Below are positions 53,196-62,145 of a DNA stretch of 64,000 bases, piece after piece. The notes under the pieces are model-generated. The model did not search any database and was not told where the DNA came from. It saw only the letters and a program-made list of their open reading frames with translations. Location of the stretch: positions 1,178,001 to 1,242,000 of the forward strand of contig NZ_JANUHB010000001.1 in assembly GCF_024756255.1 (NCBI RefSeq), read 5' to 3'. Source of the stretch: Massilia agilis. Its GTDB lineage: Bacteria > Pseudomonadota > Gammaproteobacteria > Burkholderiales > Burkholderiaceae_D. The position numbers were made by a program, and so were the translations under genes. How positions within the stretch are numbered: position 1 is the first letter of the stretch; each line of letters opens with the position of its first letter.

Positions 53196-53615
53196 ATGTC
53201 TGATACCCAGGACGACCAGAACCTCGACGACGATTGGGGCGCGGCGATTGCCGAGCAGGCCGCTGCCGAAGCGGCCGCCCTCGAGAAGCAGCAGGCGGCG
53301 CAGGCCGCCGTGTTCAAGGACTTCTCCAACAAGGGCGCGCGCAACGAGACGCCCAACGACATCGACTTCATCCTCGACATCCCGGTGCAGCTCACCGTGG
53401 AGCTGGGCCGCACCAAGATCGCGATCAAGAACCTGCTGCAGCTGGCGCAGGGCTCGGTGGTGGAGCTGGACGGCCTGGCCGGCGAGCCGATGGACGTGCT
53501 GGTCAACGGCTGCCTGATCGCGCAGGGCGAGGTGGTGGTCGTGAACGACAAGTTCGGCATCCGCCTGACCGACATCATCTCGCCGTCGGAGCGCGTGCGG
53601 AAACTGAATAAATGA
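53196..53615 (+). CDS. fliN: Flagellar motor switch protein FliN
   Basis: C-ring protein of 139 residues. The first 50 residues are Asp/Glu/Ala-rich and variable; the SpoA domain follows at about 58-135 (ILDIPVQLTVELGRTKIAIKNLLQLAQGSVVELDGLAGEPMDVLVNG, then FGIRLTDIISPSERV). Its stop codon overlaps the fliO ATG (ATGA). Confidence 0.97.
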   Translation: MSDTQDDQNLDDDWGAAIAEQAAAEAAALEKQQAAQAAVFKDFSNKGARNETPNDIDFILDIPVQLTVELGRTKIAIKNLLQLAQGSVVELDGLAGEPMDVLVNGCLIAQGEVVVVNDKFGIRLTDIISPSERVRKLNK

Positions 53616-54244
53616 TTTCAGCGATTCGCCGTTTCGTAGGGTGGGCACTCGTGCCCACGCGGGCACACGCGACGCGCGCACGTAGCGCGTGGGCACGAGT
53701 GCCCACCCTACGGGCGGCGGCGGCGCTTGCCTTGGCGGCCGGGCTTTGCCTGCCGTCGTACGCACAGGTCCAACAACCGGGCGCCGTAAGCGACCAGGCA
53801 CAAACCAGCGCCAGCGTGGCGACGGCGCCGCAGGCAAGCACGCCCGCCCCCGCGCCGGCCCAGCCGGCGCCGCAGGCCACCTACCAGCCACCCGCCGCGC
53901 CTGCCGCCGGCGGCCTGCTGCAAACGCTGCTCGCGCTGTGCTTCGTGCTGGCCCTGCTGGCGGGCCTGGCCTGGCTGGCCAAGCGCTTCGGCCCGCGCGC
54001 CATGGGCGGCACGGCCAACCTGCGCATCGTCGGCGCCCTGTCGCTGGGCGGGCGCGAACGCATCCTGGTGGTCGAAGTGGCCGACCAGTGGATCGTGGTC
54101 GGCGCCTCCCCTGGCCGCGTCAACGTGCTGTCGACCATGCCCAGGCAGGAGCTCCCGCCCGCGCCCCCGGGCATGGCCGCGAGCGTGCCGGCCGGCTTTG
54201 GCGACTGGCTCAAACAGACCCTTGAAAAACGTAATGCGAAATAA
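53612..54244 (+). CDS. fliO: Flagellar biosynthetic protein FliO, with a repeat-derived N-terminal extension
   Basis: Membrane protein assisting assembly of the FliP export-gate ring; 210 residues. A single membrane helix with [29 protein letters not shown] (about 108-135), then the FliO domain [30 protein letters not shown]. Before it stands a signal-like segment ([18 protein letters not shown], about 35-52). Residues about 9-34 ([17 protein letters not shown]) are encoded wholly by a family-1 palindromic repeat, so the gene start has been invaded by the repeat and stays open through it. Start at 53612 overlaps the fliN stop. Confidence 0.9.
   Translation: MISAIRRFVGWALVPTRAHATRARSAWARVPTLRAAAALALAAGLCLPSYAQVQQPGAVSDQAQTSASVATAPQASTPAPAPAQPAPQATYQPPAAPAAGGLLQTLLALCFVLALLAGLAWLAKRFGPRAMGGTANLRIVGALSLGGRERILVVEVADQWIVVGASPGRVNVLSTMPRQELPPAPPGMAASVPAGFGDWLKQTLEKRNAK
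53636..53711. repeat. Family-1 palindromic repeat, copy H, inside fliO
   Basis: Full-size copy with outer arms GTAGGGTGGGC and GCCCACCCTAC and inner hairpins GGGCAC/GTGCCC in both halves. It lies wholly within the 5' coding region of fliO and is in frame with it; the spacer contains GCACACGCGACGCGCGC-like Cys-free, Arg/Ala codons. Confidence 0.9.
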
Positions 54245-54974
54245 GAATCTCCTGCTGGCGGCGGGCATGCTGCTCCTGCCGCTGGCGGCCGCCGCCGCGC
54301 CCGGCATCCCCGCCTTCACCAGCACCCCCGCCGCCGGTGGCGGCACCAACTACTCGCTGCCGGTCCAGACGCTGCTCCTGATGACGGCGCTGTCGTTCAT
54401 CCCGGCCGCGCTCCTGATGATGACCAGCTTTACGCGCATCGTGATCGTGCTGTCGCTGCTGCGCCAGGCGCTGGGCACCCAGACCGCGCCGCCCAACCAG
54501 GTGATCGTCGGCCTGTCGCTGTTCCTGACGCTGTTCGTGATGGGGCCGACCTTCGACAAGGTCTATACCGAGGCCTACCAGCCGCTGCAGGAGAACAAGA
54601 TCCAGATGGACGAGGCCATGCAGCGCGGCGCCGCGCCGCTGAAGGCCTTCATGATCAAGCAGACCCGCCAGTCGGACCTGGCCCTGTTCGTGAAGATCTC
54701 GCATAGTCCCGCCCTGCAGGGGCCGGAGGACGTGCCGCTGCGCGTACTGATCCCGGCCTTCGTCACCAGCGAACTGAAGACCGCGTTCCAGATCGGCTTT
54801 GCGATCTTCATCCCGTTCCTGATCATCGACATGGTGGTCGCCTCGGTGCTCATGTCGATGGGTATGATGATGATGTCGCCGGCAGTGATCTCGCTGCCGT
54901 TCAAGCTGATGCTGTTCGTGCTGGTGGACGGCTGGCAGCTGCTGCTCGGCTCGCTCTCGCAGAGCTTTTACTAG
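54234..54974 (+). CDS. fliP: Flagellar export-gate protein FliP
   Basis: Core of the export gate, pentameric in the membrane; 246 residues. Starts with a cleavable signal peptide ([17 protein letters not shown]), then [41 protein letters not shown] and the end region [29 protein letters not shown], both diagnostic. The ATG at 54234 lies inside the end of fliO (11-base overlap). Confidence 0.97.
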   Translation: MRNKNLLLAAGMLLLPLAAAAAPGIPAFTSTPAAGGGTNYSLPVQTLLLMTALSFIPAALLMMTSFTRIVIVLSLLRQALGTQTAPPNQVIVGLSLFLTLFVMGPTFDKVYTEAYQPLQENKIQMDEAMQRGAAPLKAFMIKQTRQSDLALFVKISHSPALQGPEDVPLRVLIPAFVTSELKTAFQIGFAIFIPFLIIDMVVASVLMSMGMMMMSPAVISLPFKLMLFVLVDGWQLLLGSLSQSFY

Positions 54975-54982
54975 GAACGGCC

Positions 54983-55252
54983 ATGACTCCCGAAACCGTC
55001 ATGACCATGGGCCGCACCGCGATGGAGGTGACGCTGATGGTCGCCGCGCCGCTGCTGCTGGTCGCGCTCATCATCGGCCTGATCGTCTCGATCTTCCAGG
55101 CCGCGACGCAGATCAACGAGGCCACCCTGTCCTTCATCCCCAAGCTGGTCGGCATTTTCGTCGCACTGGTGATCGCCGGGCCGTGGATGCTGTCGGTCAT
55201 GCTCGACTACATGCGCCAGGTCTTTTCCGGCATCCCCGGCATGATCGGCTAG
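54983..55252 (+). CDS. fliQ: Flagellar export-gate protein FliQ
   Basis: Small export-gate membrane protein of 89 residues with two helices (APLLLVALIIGLIVSIFQAATQINEATLSFIPK, then LVIAGPWMLSVMLDYMRQVF). Nine bases after fliP and 16 before fliR. Confidence 0.97.
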   Translation: MTPETVMTMGRTAMEVTLMVAAPLLLVALIIGLIVSIFQAATQINEATLSFIPKLVGIFVALVIAGPWMLSVMLDYMRQVFSGIPGMIG

Positions 55253-55268
55253 GCTCGCCGCCTCGCGC

Positions 55269-56114
55269 ATGATCAGCTTCACTTCGGTCCAACTGAACGC
55301 CTGGATGGCGGCCTTCCTGTGGCCGCTGACGCGCATCCTCGGCCTGGTGGCGGCCGCGCCGGTGTTCGGCAACACCGCCATCCCGGTCACGGTCAAGGTC
55401 TCGTTGGGGGCGCTCATCACGCTGGTGGTCGCGCCCACCCTGCCGCCGATGCCGGCGATCGATCCCGGCTCGTGGGCGGGCCTGTTGATCCTGCTGCAGC
55501 AGCTGGTGGTCGGGCTGGCGATGGGCTTTGCGATGCGCCTGGTGTTCGCCGCCATCGAGCTGGCCGGCGAAGTGGCCAGCCTGACCATGGGCCTGGGCTT
55601 TGCCACCTTCTTCGATCCGTCCTCGTCGGGCCGCTCGTCGGCGATCAGCCAATTCCTGGCGCTGGTGTCGATGATGGCCTTCCTGGCGGTGAACGCGCAC
55701 CTGGCGCTGCTGTCGGCGCTGGTCGAAAGCTTCTTCACGCTGCCGGTGGGCGGGCCGCCGTTCGGCGCCAATGGCCCGCTCGAGCTGGCGCGCTGGGGCG
55801 CGCGCGTGTTTTCCGCCGGCTTCCAGCTGTCGCTGCCGATCGTGGCGGCGCTCCTGATCACCAACGTGGCGCTGGGCATCCTGACCCGCGCCGCGCCGCA
55901 GCTGAACCTGTTCGGCATCGGCTTTCCGGTCACGCTGGGGGTGGGCCTGCTGGTGATCAGCCTGGTGCTGCCCTACCTGGGCACGCCGATCGTCAACCTG
56001 TTCAACCAGGGCATCGAGGAAAGCCGTGCGATCCCGCGCGCGAGCCAGACCAAGGCGCCGGCACAGGCAGCGATCCCCGCCCTGTCCGGGGCGAAGGCGC
56101 CAGTGGCGCCGTAA
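55269..56114 (+). CDS. fliR: Flagellar export-gate protein FliR
   Basis: Sixth subunit of the FliPR ring, 281 residues with about six membrane helices; typical elements are WMAAFLWPLTRILGLVAAAPVFGN at the start and GEVASLTMGLGFATFFDP in the middle. The C-terminal 25 residues (Ala/Pro/Lys) are an extension. Ends fliLMNOPQR; a hairpin with flgL on the other side follows. Confidence 0.96.
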   Translation: MISFTSVQLNAWMAAFLWPLTRILGLVAAAPVFGNTAIPVTVKVSLGALITLVVAPTLPPMPAIDPGSWAGLLILLQQLVVGLAMGFAMRLVFAAIELAGEVASLTMGLGFATFFDPSSSGRSSAISQFLALVSMMAFLAVNAHLALLSALVESFFTLPVGGPPFGANGPLELARWGARVFSAGFQLSLPIVAALLITNVALGILTRAAPQLNLFGIGFPVTLGVGLLVISLVLPYLGTPIVNLFNQGIEESRAIPRASQTKAPAQAAIPALSGAKAPVAP

Positions 56115-56120
56115 AACAAA

Positions 56121-56144
56121 AAGGCTCCCGCGCGGGGGAGCCTT
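56121..56144. terminator. Bidirectional terminator between fliR and flgL
   Basis: Nine-bp stem AAGGCTCCC/GGGAGCCTT with a six-base GC-rich loop. Read in the minus direction it is followed by a T-rich run (complement of the A5 before it), in the plus direction by TTG, so it is more effective for flgL than for fliR. Confidence 0.75.
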
Positions 56145-56170
56145 TGAGCCAAGAGCGGCGAGCGCCGGCG

Positions 56171-57388
56171 TCAGCCGATGTAGTTGAACAGCGACAGCCC
56201 GGACATCACCTTGAACGACTTCTGCGCCGCTTCCAGCGCGCTCTGCTGCTGCGAGAACATCGAGATCGCCTTGACCACGTCCAGGTCCTGCAGGTCCGAC
56301 AGCGTGCTCGCATACTGCAGGTCGAGCTGGTCGCCGGCCGTATCCAGCGTGTCCAGTTCCTGCAGCCGCACACCCACCGACGACTGCACCGTCAGCGCCG
56401 TGTCCATGGCAGTGGTCACGTTGTCGTTGGCGACCGCCAGCGCATTGGCCAAACCGGTCTGTCCGTTGGTGCCGGAGACCGGCGAGCGCAGGGTCTGCAC
56501 CAGGTCCTGCAGGGTCGTGAAGACGGACTGCTTCTTGATCGCGTTCACGTCGAACTGGTCGCCGTCGGCCGGCGCGCCCTTGACGGTCAGCTGCAGGCCG
56601 TCGAACACGATCGGGTCGCCGTCCACATAGGGTTGGGCGCTCTTCACGGTGGCGGCGGGAACCTGGCTGTTGTCGATCACGTCGTAGGTGGTGCCGGTGC
56701 CGGTCACCGTGAACTTCAGCGCGTAGTCATGCCCGGTCAGCTTGCTGCGGTCGAGGATCATGCTGCTGTCCAGCGTGGCGGCGCCCGTGTTGCCGGCCGC
56801 CGCGCCGGCCTTGAAGGTGCCGATGGCCGCCACGTTGTTCTCGAAGATCGCGCTGCCCGAATCGCTGATCGACACCGTGCGCGACGGGCCGATCTGCAAA
56901 TCGCGCTGGCCTTGGTCGCCGTTGTAGGTGGCGCCGGTGGCGGTCTGGGTGAACGGCGCCGTCTTGACCTCGTAGCCCGAGAACAGGTAGGTGCCCGAGC
57001 CGTCGGTGGTGTTGGCCAGGCCGATCAAGTCCTTCAGGCGCCCCTCCAGTTCGGTGGCCAGCGAGTTGCGGTCGGTTGGCGACAGCGCCGGGTTGCCGGC
57101 CCGGACCACCAGCGTCTTCACGTTGGTCAGCAGGTTGGCCACGTTCGACAGGGCACCATCCTCCTGCGCCAGCGAATTGCGCGCGTTGGTGCGGTTGGTC
57201 GCGAACTGCTCGTTCATCGCCTGCGACTGGGTCACCTCCAGCGCGCGCGCCGAGGCCACCGGGTCGTCCGAAGGCGTGAGCAGGCGCTTCTGGGTGGACA
57301 GCTGCATCTGGGTCTTGGCGAGCTGGCCCTGCAGGCTGTTCATCTGGTTGATGCTGGCGTCGAAGATGCCGGCGGTACTGATACGCAT
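56171..57388 (-). CDS. flgL: Flagellar hook-associated protein 3
   Basis: Second hook-filament junction protein (HAP3), 405 residues. N-terminal MRISTAGIFDASINQMNSLQGQLAKTQMQLSTQKRLLTPSDDPVASARAL and C-terminal DLDVVKAISMFSQQQSALEAAQKSFKVMSGLSLFNYIG are the flagellin-like ends. Follows flgK by 18 bases; last gene of the flg run here. Confidence 0.97.
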   Translation of the reverse strand: MRISTAGIFDASINQMNSLQGQLAKTQMQLSTQKRLLTPSDDPVASARALEVTQSQAMNEQFATNRTNARNSLAQEDGALSNVANLLTNVKTLVVRAGNPALSPTDRNSLATELEGRLKDLIGLANTTDGSGTYLFSGYEVKTAPFTQTATGATYNGDQGQRDLQIGPSRTVSISDSGSAIFENNVAAIGTFKAGAAAGNTGAATLDSSMILDRSKLTGHDYALKFTVTGTGTTYDVIDNSQVPAATVKSAQPYVDGDPIVFDGLQLTVKGAPADGDQFDVNAIKKQSVFTTLQDLVQTLRSPVSGTNGQTGLANALAVANDNVTTAMDTALTVQSSVGVRLQELDTLDTAGDQLDLQYASTLSDLQDLDVVKAISMFSQQQSALEAAQKSFKVMSGLSLFNYIG

Positions 57389-57406
57389 GGACTGGAGCTC
57401 CGCTGA

Positions 57407-59383
57407 TTAGTGTCCGATCGACAGCAGTGCGTCGAATACGCTCGACGCGATCTGCATCACCTTGCCCGCTGCCTGGTAGGCCTGCTGGTAGCGCAGCAGG
57501 TTGGTCGCCTCCTCGTCCAGGTTCACGCCCGACACGCTTTGCGCCGCGGCGGTCGCCTGCGACAGCATGGCGTCGGCCGCCTGGCCGTTGACCTGCGACT
57601 CGCGCGCCTTGTTACCCACAAAGCTGACCAGCTTGGCATAGCTCGACTGGTAGGTGGCGTTCTTGTTGTCGAAGATATTGGTGCTCTGCAGGCTGCCCAG
57701 CAGGTTGGCGTTGCGCACGTCGCCGGTGGCGGTGTTGGTGCTGACGACGAAGGTATCCTTGTCCTTGGCGCCGGCGCTGATCGTGAACGTCATGCCGTTC
57801 TGCGAATAGGTCGCGCCGGCGGTGGCGTAGGGAATTGCGGTCGGCGCGGCCGGCGGCGGCGATGCCGGGTAGGTGGTGCTCGTACCGTTCACCGTCACCG
57901 TCACCGGCTTCGCCGGGTCGAAGCCGGTCAGGTTGCCGCTGGCCGCGTCGTAGGTCAGCGTCATCGGCAGTGTCGGCGCGGCGGACAGGAAGCTGGCGTC
58001 GATCGAGCCCGGGCTGATGGTGGCGGTGCCGGTGTTGGTCACCGGCGCCTTGGCGGAGATCGGCGCGGCCGCCGCGATCTGCGAGGTGTCGGTCAACGCC
58101 ACCGCGAAGCCCGAAGCGCCGTTGATGGTCGGCCGCACCAGGAAGTTGTCGCCGGCGGAAGCCGAGCCGGACACTGCGAAATCCACGCCGTCGATGGTCT
58201 GCGGCTTGGATTGCGGAAATGGCGCGATGGTGGTCTTCTTGTTGTCCGACAGGCGCGTGACCATGAAATTGGCGCCGTCGTAATCGACCCGGTAGTCGCT
58301 GCCCGTCAGCGCGGCCGGGTTGCTGATGGTGGCATCGACCTTGGCGCTGCTGAGCTGGTTGTTGTAGATGTTGCTGGTGGTAACCGGCTTGGCCAGCGTG
58401 AAGAAATCGCCGCCCGGCAGGCCGTTCTCATCCACGCCCAGCTTGTGCTGCGCATTGAAGGTGAAGGCCAGGCCGGCCGCCACCTTGCCCAGCTCGTTCT
58501 GGGTCTTGTCCAGCACGTTCGTGCGGAAATCGAGCAGGCCGCCCAGCTCGCCGCCCTGCAGCGTGCTGTCGCCCAGCACGGTAACCTTGCCGTTGGCCGT
58601 TTGCAGGCCCACCTCGGTACGCGCCTGGTCGGTCGGCGAGGTGGTCACCGCCAGCTTGTAGGACTGCTTGCCTACCACCAGCGGCATGCCGTTGCCGATC
58701 GAAACCGTCAGGCTGAAGCCGTCGCCTTGCGACACCTCGGCCTTCACATGCTGGTTCAGTTCGCGCACCAGCTGGTCGCGCTTGTCCAGCAGGTCGTTCG
58801 GCAAGTGCTGGCCGTCGCCGGACACGCCGGTGATCTGGTCGTTCAGGTCGGCGATCTGCTGGGCGTAGGAGTTGATGACGGTGACGTTGGCCGCGATCTG
58901 GCTGTTGATGCCTTCGCGGATCTCCTGCAGCCGGCCGTCCATCGCCTGGAAGCGCCCGGCCAGGGTCTGGGCCCCGGACAGCATCGACTGGCGCGACTGC
59001 ACCGAGGCCTGGTTGCCGGCCACGTCCTGCACGCGCTTGAAGAAGGCCTGCAGCGCGGGCGACAGGCCGGCGCTGCTGTCGGCCAGCAGGTTGTCCAGCT
59101 GGCTGATCTGGGCGTTGAAGGCATCAAAGGCGCTCTTGGCCGTCTGCGAGCTGCGCACCTGGGTGTCGAGGAAGGAATCCGAAAAGCGCTTGATCTGGGC
59201 CACCTGGGTGCCAGTGCCGAAAAAGCCCACACCCATGTCCACCGGCACGGTGGTGGACTGCACCACCACCTGGCGGCTGTAGCCGGCCACGTTGGCGTTG
59301 GCGATGTTGTGCCCGGTCGTGGACAGGCCGGCCTGTGCCGCGAACAGTGCGCTCTTGCCGATACTGAGGATATCTCCAGCCAT
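57407..59383 (-). CDS. flgK: Flagellar hook-associated protein 1
   Basis: First hook-filament junction protein (HAP1), 658 residues. N-terminal ILSIGKSALFAAQAGLSTTGHNIANANVAGYSRQ and C-terminal VSGVNLDEEATNLLRYQQAYQAAGKVMQIASSVFDALLSIG. It lies behind its own sigma-28 promoter in the 71-base gap after flgJ. Confidence 0.97.
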   Translation of the reverse strand: MAGDILSIGKSALFAAQAGLSTTGHNIANANVAGYSRQVVVQSTTVPVDMGVGFFGTGTQVAQIKRFSDSFLDTQVRSSQTAKSAFDAFNAQISQLDNLLADSSAGLSPALQAFFKRVQDVAGNQASVQSRQSMLSGAQTLAGRFQAMDGRLQEIREGINSQIAANVTVINSYAQQIADLNDQITGVSGDGQHLPNDLLDKRDQLVRELNQHVKAEVSQGDGFSLTVSIGNGMPLVVGKQSYKLAVTTSPTDQARTEVGLQTANGKVTVLGDSTLQGGELGGLLDFRTNVLDKTQNELGKVAAGLAFTFNAQHKLGVDENGLPGGDFFTLAKPVTTSNIYNNQLSSAKVDATISNPAALTGSDYRVDYDGANFMVTRLSDNKKTTIAPFPQSKPQTIDGVDFAVSGSASAGDNFLVRPTINGASGFAVALTDTSQIAAAAPISAKAPVTNTGTATISPGSIDASFLSAAPTLPMTLTYDAASGNLTGFDPAKPVTVTVNGTSTTYPASPPPAAPTAIPYATAGATYSQNGMTFTISAGAKDKDTFVVSTNTATGDVRNANLLGSLQSTNIFDNKNATYQSSYAKLVSFVGNKARESQVNGQAADAMLSQATAAAQSVSGVNLDEEATNLLRYQQAYQAAGKVMQIASSVFDALLSIGH

Positions 59384-59411
59384 GGTCGTCTTTTCTTTCC
59401 TTCCTAAGGCG

Positions 59412-59438
59412 TTTTCGGCACGGCTACCGGAAACTTGA
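59412..59438 (-). promoter_or_regulatory. Sigma-28 (FliA) promoter of flgKL
   Basis: Read on the minus strand: TCAAGTTT, 11 bases, GCCGAAAA, against the consensus TAAAGTTT, 11 bases, GCCGATAA (one mismatch in each box). It begins 16 bases downstream of the flgJ stop and 29 bases before the flgK start codon, so it can drive the late genes flgK and flgL independently of the rest of the flg operon. Confidence 0.8.
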
Positions 59439-59454
59439 CTTGTTCAACTAACAA

Positions 59455-60375
59455 TTACGCCAGCGAATGCTTGATAATCTGGGACAGCTTGGCGGCATAT
59501 TGCGGGTCGGTCGCGTAGCCGGCGCGCTGCAGGCCGCGCGCAAAGGTCGCCGCGTCGCCGCCGTGCGCCAGCACGCGCTGGTAGCGCGGGTTGCTGGCGA
59601 GCATGTTGGCATAATCCTTGAAACCTTCCGCGTACGAGTCGTAAGCGCGGAACTTTTCGACCTTGGCCTGGGCCTTGCCATTGACGTATTCGGTGGTGAC
59701 GGCGGTGACGACCTTGCCCTTCCAGCCGGGGCCGGCCTTGATGCCGAACAGGTTGTGGCTCGGGCTGCCGTCGGCGTTGCGGATCTCGCGCTTGCCCCAG
59801 CCCGACTCCAACGCGGCCTGGCCGAGCATGAACTTGGCCGGGATGCCGGTCGCCTTCTCGGCTTCGTCCGCGTGCGCGGCCAGCTTGTCCTGGAACGAGC
59901 GCACGTGCGGCGCCTTCGACCGCGATGCCGCCGCCGGGGCTGCATCGGCCTCCGCCGCCGCGGGCAGCGCGCCCGGCGTCTTCATCAGCATGTCGGCGGA
60001 CAGGCCGGCCGGCATGGTGCCGCCGGCGCCGGCCTCGCCCGACAGCGCCAGCGCCTGGGCATTGACTTTGTTGGCGGTCAGCTGGCGCACCAGCACGTCG
60101 GCCAGGCCGACGCCGCGCTTGGCCAGGTTCTGGCTCATCTGCTGGTCGAGCATGCCGGTGAACATGCGGGTCTGCTCGCTGTCCATCGGCCCGTCCTTCG
60201 GCGTGGCGTCGCGCATGCTCTTCATCATCATGTTGATGAACATGGCCTCGAACTGCTGGGCCGCGCCGCGCAGCGCGTCCGGCGAGCCGTCCTTGGCCCC
60301 CTGCTTCAGGTCGCCCAGCGCCTGGGCGTCGAGTGCAAACCGCGAGGACAGGTCGGAGGTCTTGTTGATGCTCAT
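59455..60375 (-). CDS. flgJ: Flagellar rod-capping protein and peptidoglycan hydrolase FlgJ
   Basis: Two-domain FlgJ, 306 residues. The N-terminal rod-cap domain about 30-100 (AAQQFEAMFINMMMKSMRDATP, MFTGMLDQQMSQNLAKRGVGLADVLVRQL) is followed by an Ala/Pro-rich linker and a C-terminal muramidase/glucosaminidase domain about 155-306 with the catalytic Glu190 in AALESGWGKREI and NLFGIKAGPGWKG. It opens the cell wall for the growing rod. Spaced nine bases from flgI. Confidence 0.96.
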   Translation of the reverse strand: MSINKTSDLSSRFALDAQALGDLKQGAKDGSPDALRGAAQQFEAMFINMMMKSMRDATPKDGPMDSEQTRMFTGMLDQQMSQNLAKRGVGLADVLVRQLTANKVNAQALALSGEAGAGGTMPAGLSADMLMKTPGALPAAAEADAAPAAASRSKAPHVRSFQDKLAAHADEAEKATGIPAKFMLGQAALESGWGKREIRNADGSPSHNLFGIKAGPGWKGKVVTAVTTEYVNGKAQAKVEKFRAYDSYAEGFKDYANMLASNPRYQRVLAHGGDAATFARGLQRAGYATDPQYAAKLSQIIKHSLA

Positions 60376-60384
60376 CCGGCTACC

Positions 60385-61488
60385 TTAGATGATCTCGAGC
60401 TCGGCGTGCAGCGCGCCGGCAGCCTTGAGCGCCTGCAGGATCGCCAGCAGGTCCTGCGGGGTCGCGCCGATCGCGTTCATGGCCTTGACCACTTCGGCCA
60501 GCGAAGCGCCGCCCTGCACGTGCAGCACCTTGCCCGGGTCCTTCTTCAGCTCCACCTTGGCTTGCTGCGATGCGACCGTGGTGCCAAGCGACAGCGGGGC
60601 CGGCTGGCTGACCTGGTTTTCGGAGGTGATCGTGACCGACAGGTTGCCGTGCGAGATCGCGCAGGCATCCAGGGTGACGTTCTGGTTCATCACCACCGAG
60701 CCGGTGCGTGCGTTCATGATGACCTTGGCGGCAGCCGCGGCCGGGCGCACGTCGATGCCTTCGAGCAGGCCCAGGAACGCCACCCGCTGGTCGCTCGAGG
60801 ACGGGGTGCGCACGCGGATCACGCGCCCGTCCAGCGCGGTGGCCACGCCCGGGCCGAACTGGTCGTTGATGGCCTCGACCACGCGCGCGGCGGTGGCAAA
60901 GCCGGTTTCCTTGAGCTCCAGGCGGATCTGGTTGTCCTGGCCCAGGGTCGAGGGCACCGCGCGCTCGACCGTGGCGCCATTGGAGATCTTGCCCACCGAC
61001 AGAGTGTTGACCTGCACCGAGCTGCCGCCGCTGGAGGCGCCGGCGCCGCCGACCACCAGGTTGCCCTGGGCCATCGCGTACACCTGGCCGTCCGCGCCCT
61101 GCAGCGGCGTCATCAACAGCGTGCCGCCGCGCAGGCTCTTGGCGTTGCCCATCGACGAGACGGTCACGTCGATGGTCTGGCCCGGCTGCGCAAACGGCGG
61201 CAGCGAGGTGGTCACCATCACCGCCGCCACGTTCTTGAGCTGCAGCTGGGTGCCGGGCGGCATCGTCACGCCCTTCTGCTGCAGCATCGACATGATGGCC
61301 TGCACCGTGAACGGGGTCTGGGTGGTCTGGTCGCCGGTGCCGTCCAGGCCGACCACGATGCCGTAGCCGGACAACTGGTTCTCGCGCACGCCGGCAATGC
61401 TGGCCATGTCCTTCAGGCGCTCGGCCTGCGCCGGCGCGCCCAGCGCGAACAGGGCGGCGAGCAGGATCAGGAAAACGGGGGAGCGCAT
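60385..61488 (-). CDS. flgI: Flagellar P-ring protein FlgI
   Basis: Periplasmic P-ring subunit, 367 residues. Cleaved signal peptide (FLILLAALFALGAPAQA), then ERLKDMASIAGVRENQLSGYGIVVGLDGTGD, the family start, and the ending ATPQDLLAILQALKAAGALHAELEII. Follows flgH by 12 bases. Confidence 0.97.
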   Translation of the reverse strand: MRSPVFLILLAALFALGAPAQAERLKDMASIAGVRENQLSGYGIVVGLDGTGDQTTQTPFTVQAIMSMLQQKGVTMPPGTQLQLKNVAAVMVTTSLPPFAQPGQTIDVTVSSMGNAKSLRGGTLLMTPLQGADGQVYAMAQGNLVVGGAGASSGGSSVQVNTLSVGKISNGATVERAVPSTLGQDNQIRLELKETGFATAARVVEAINDQFGPGVATALDGRVIRVRTPSSSDQRVAFLGLLEGIDVRPAAAAAKVIMNARTGSVVMNQNVTLDACAISHGNLSVTITSENQVSQPAPLSLGTTVASQQAKVELKKDPGKVLHVQGGASLAEVVKAMNAIGATPQDLLAILQALKAAGALHAELEII

Positions 61489-61500
61489 GCGGTCAAGTCC

Positions 61501-62145
61501 TCAGAACGGCAGCAACGACTGGAAAAAGCGCGACAGCATCGAGTTCATCTCAGCGCGGTCGATACGGCTGGCGGTGCGGTACTCGACGCGGGCGTCGGCC
61601 ACCAGGGTCGAGGACACCACGTTGCCCGGCTGGATGGAATCGGGGCTGACCATGCCCGAGAAGCGGATGTACTCGATGCTGCGGTCCAGCGCCACCTGTT
61701 TTTCGCCGGTCACGATCAGGTTGCCGTTGGGGAGCACCTCGCTGACGGTGACCGCGATGGTGCCGCTGAAGGTGTTCGAATTGCTCTGGTTGCCGGCGTC
61801 CTCGGACTTGTTGGCCGAGTTGGTGCCCACCGTCGCGCCCAAGCGGCCCTGCGCCAGGCCGGGCACGCCGAACGAGGCGCTGCCGGTCTTGCTGGCCGAG
61901 CTCTGGTTGGCCTTCACCGCCGAGGTCTTCTCGACGATGTTGATGGTGAGCAGGTCGCCGATATGGCGCGCGCGCCGGTCCTCGAACATCGGGCGGTAGG
62001 TGCCGGCGTTGTAGATGGCGCCGTCCGCCGCCGCGCCGGCGTCGGCCATCATCGGGCGCGAGCTGGTCGGGCGCTGCACGATCGAGGTCGGCACGCTGGT
62101 GCAGCCGGCCAGCAGCACGAGCGCGATAGCGGTCAGGCGTTTCAT
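61501..62145 (-). CDS. flgH: Flagellar L-ring lipoprotein FlgH
   Basis: Outer-membrane L-ring subunit, 214 residues. Lipoprotein signal ending LAGC with Cys15. Family motifs: [18 protein letters not shown] and [29 protein letters not shown]. Overlaps the flgG stop by four bases (ATGA). Confidence 0.97.
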   Translation of the reverse strand: MKRLTAIALVLLAGCTSVPTSIVQRPTSSRPMMADAGAAADGAIYNAGTYRPMFEDRRARHIGDLLTINIVEKTSAVKANQSSASKTGSASFGVPGLAQGRLGATVGTNSANKSEDAGNQSNSNTFSGTIAVTVSEVLPNGNLIVTGEKQVALDRSIEYIRFSGMVSPDSIQPGNVVSSTLVADARVEYRTASRIDRAEMNSMLSRFFQSLLPF

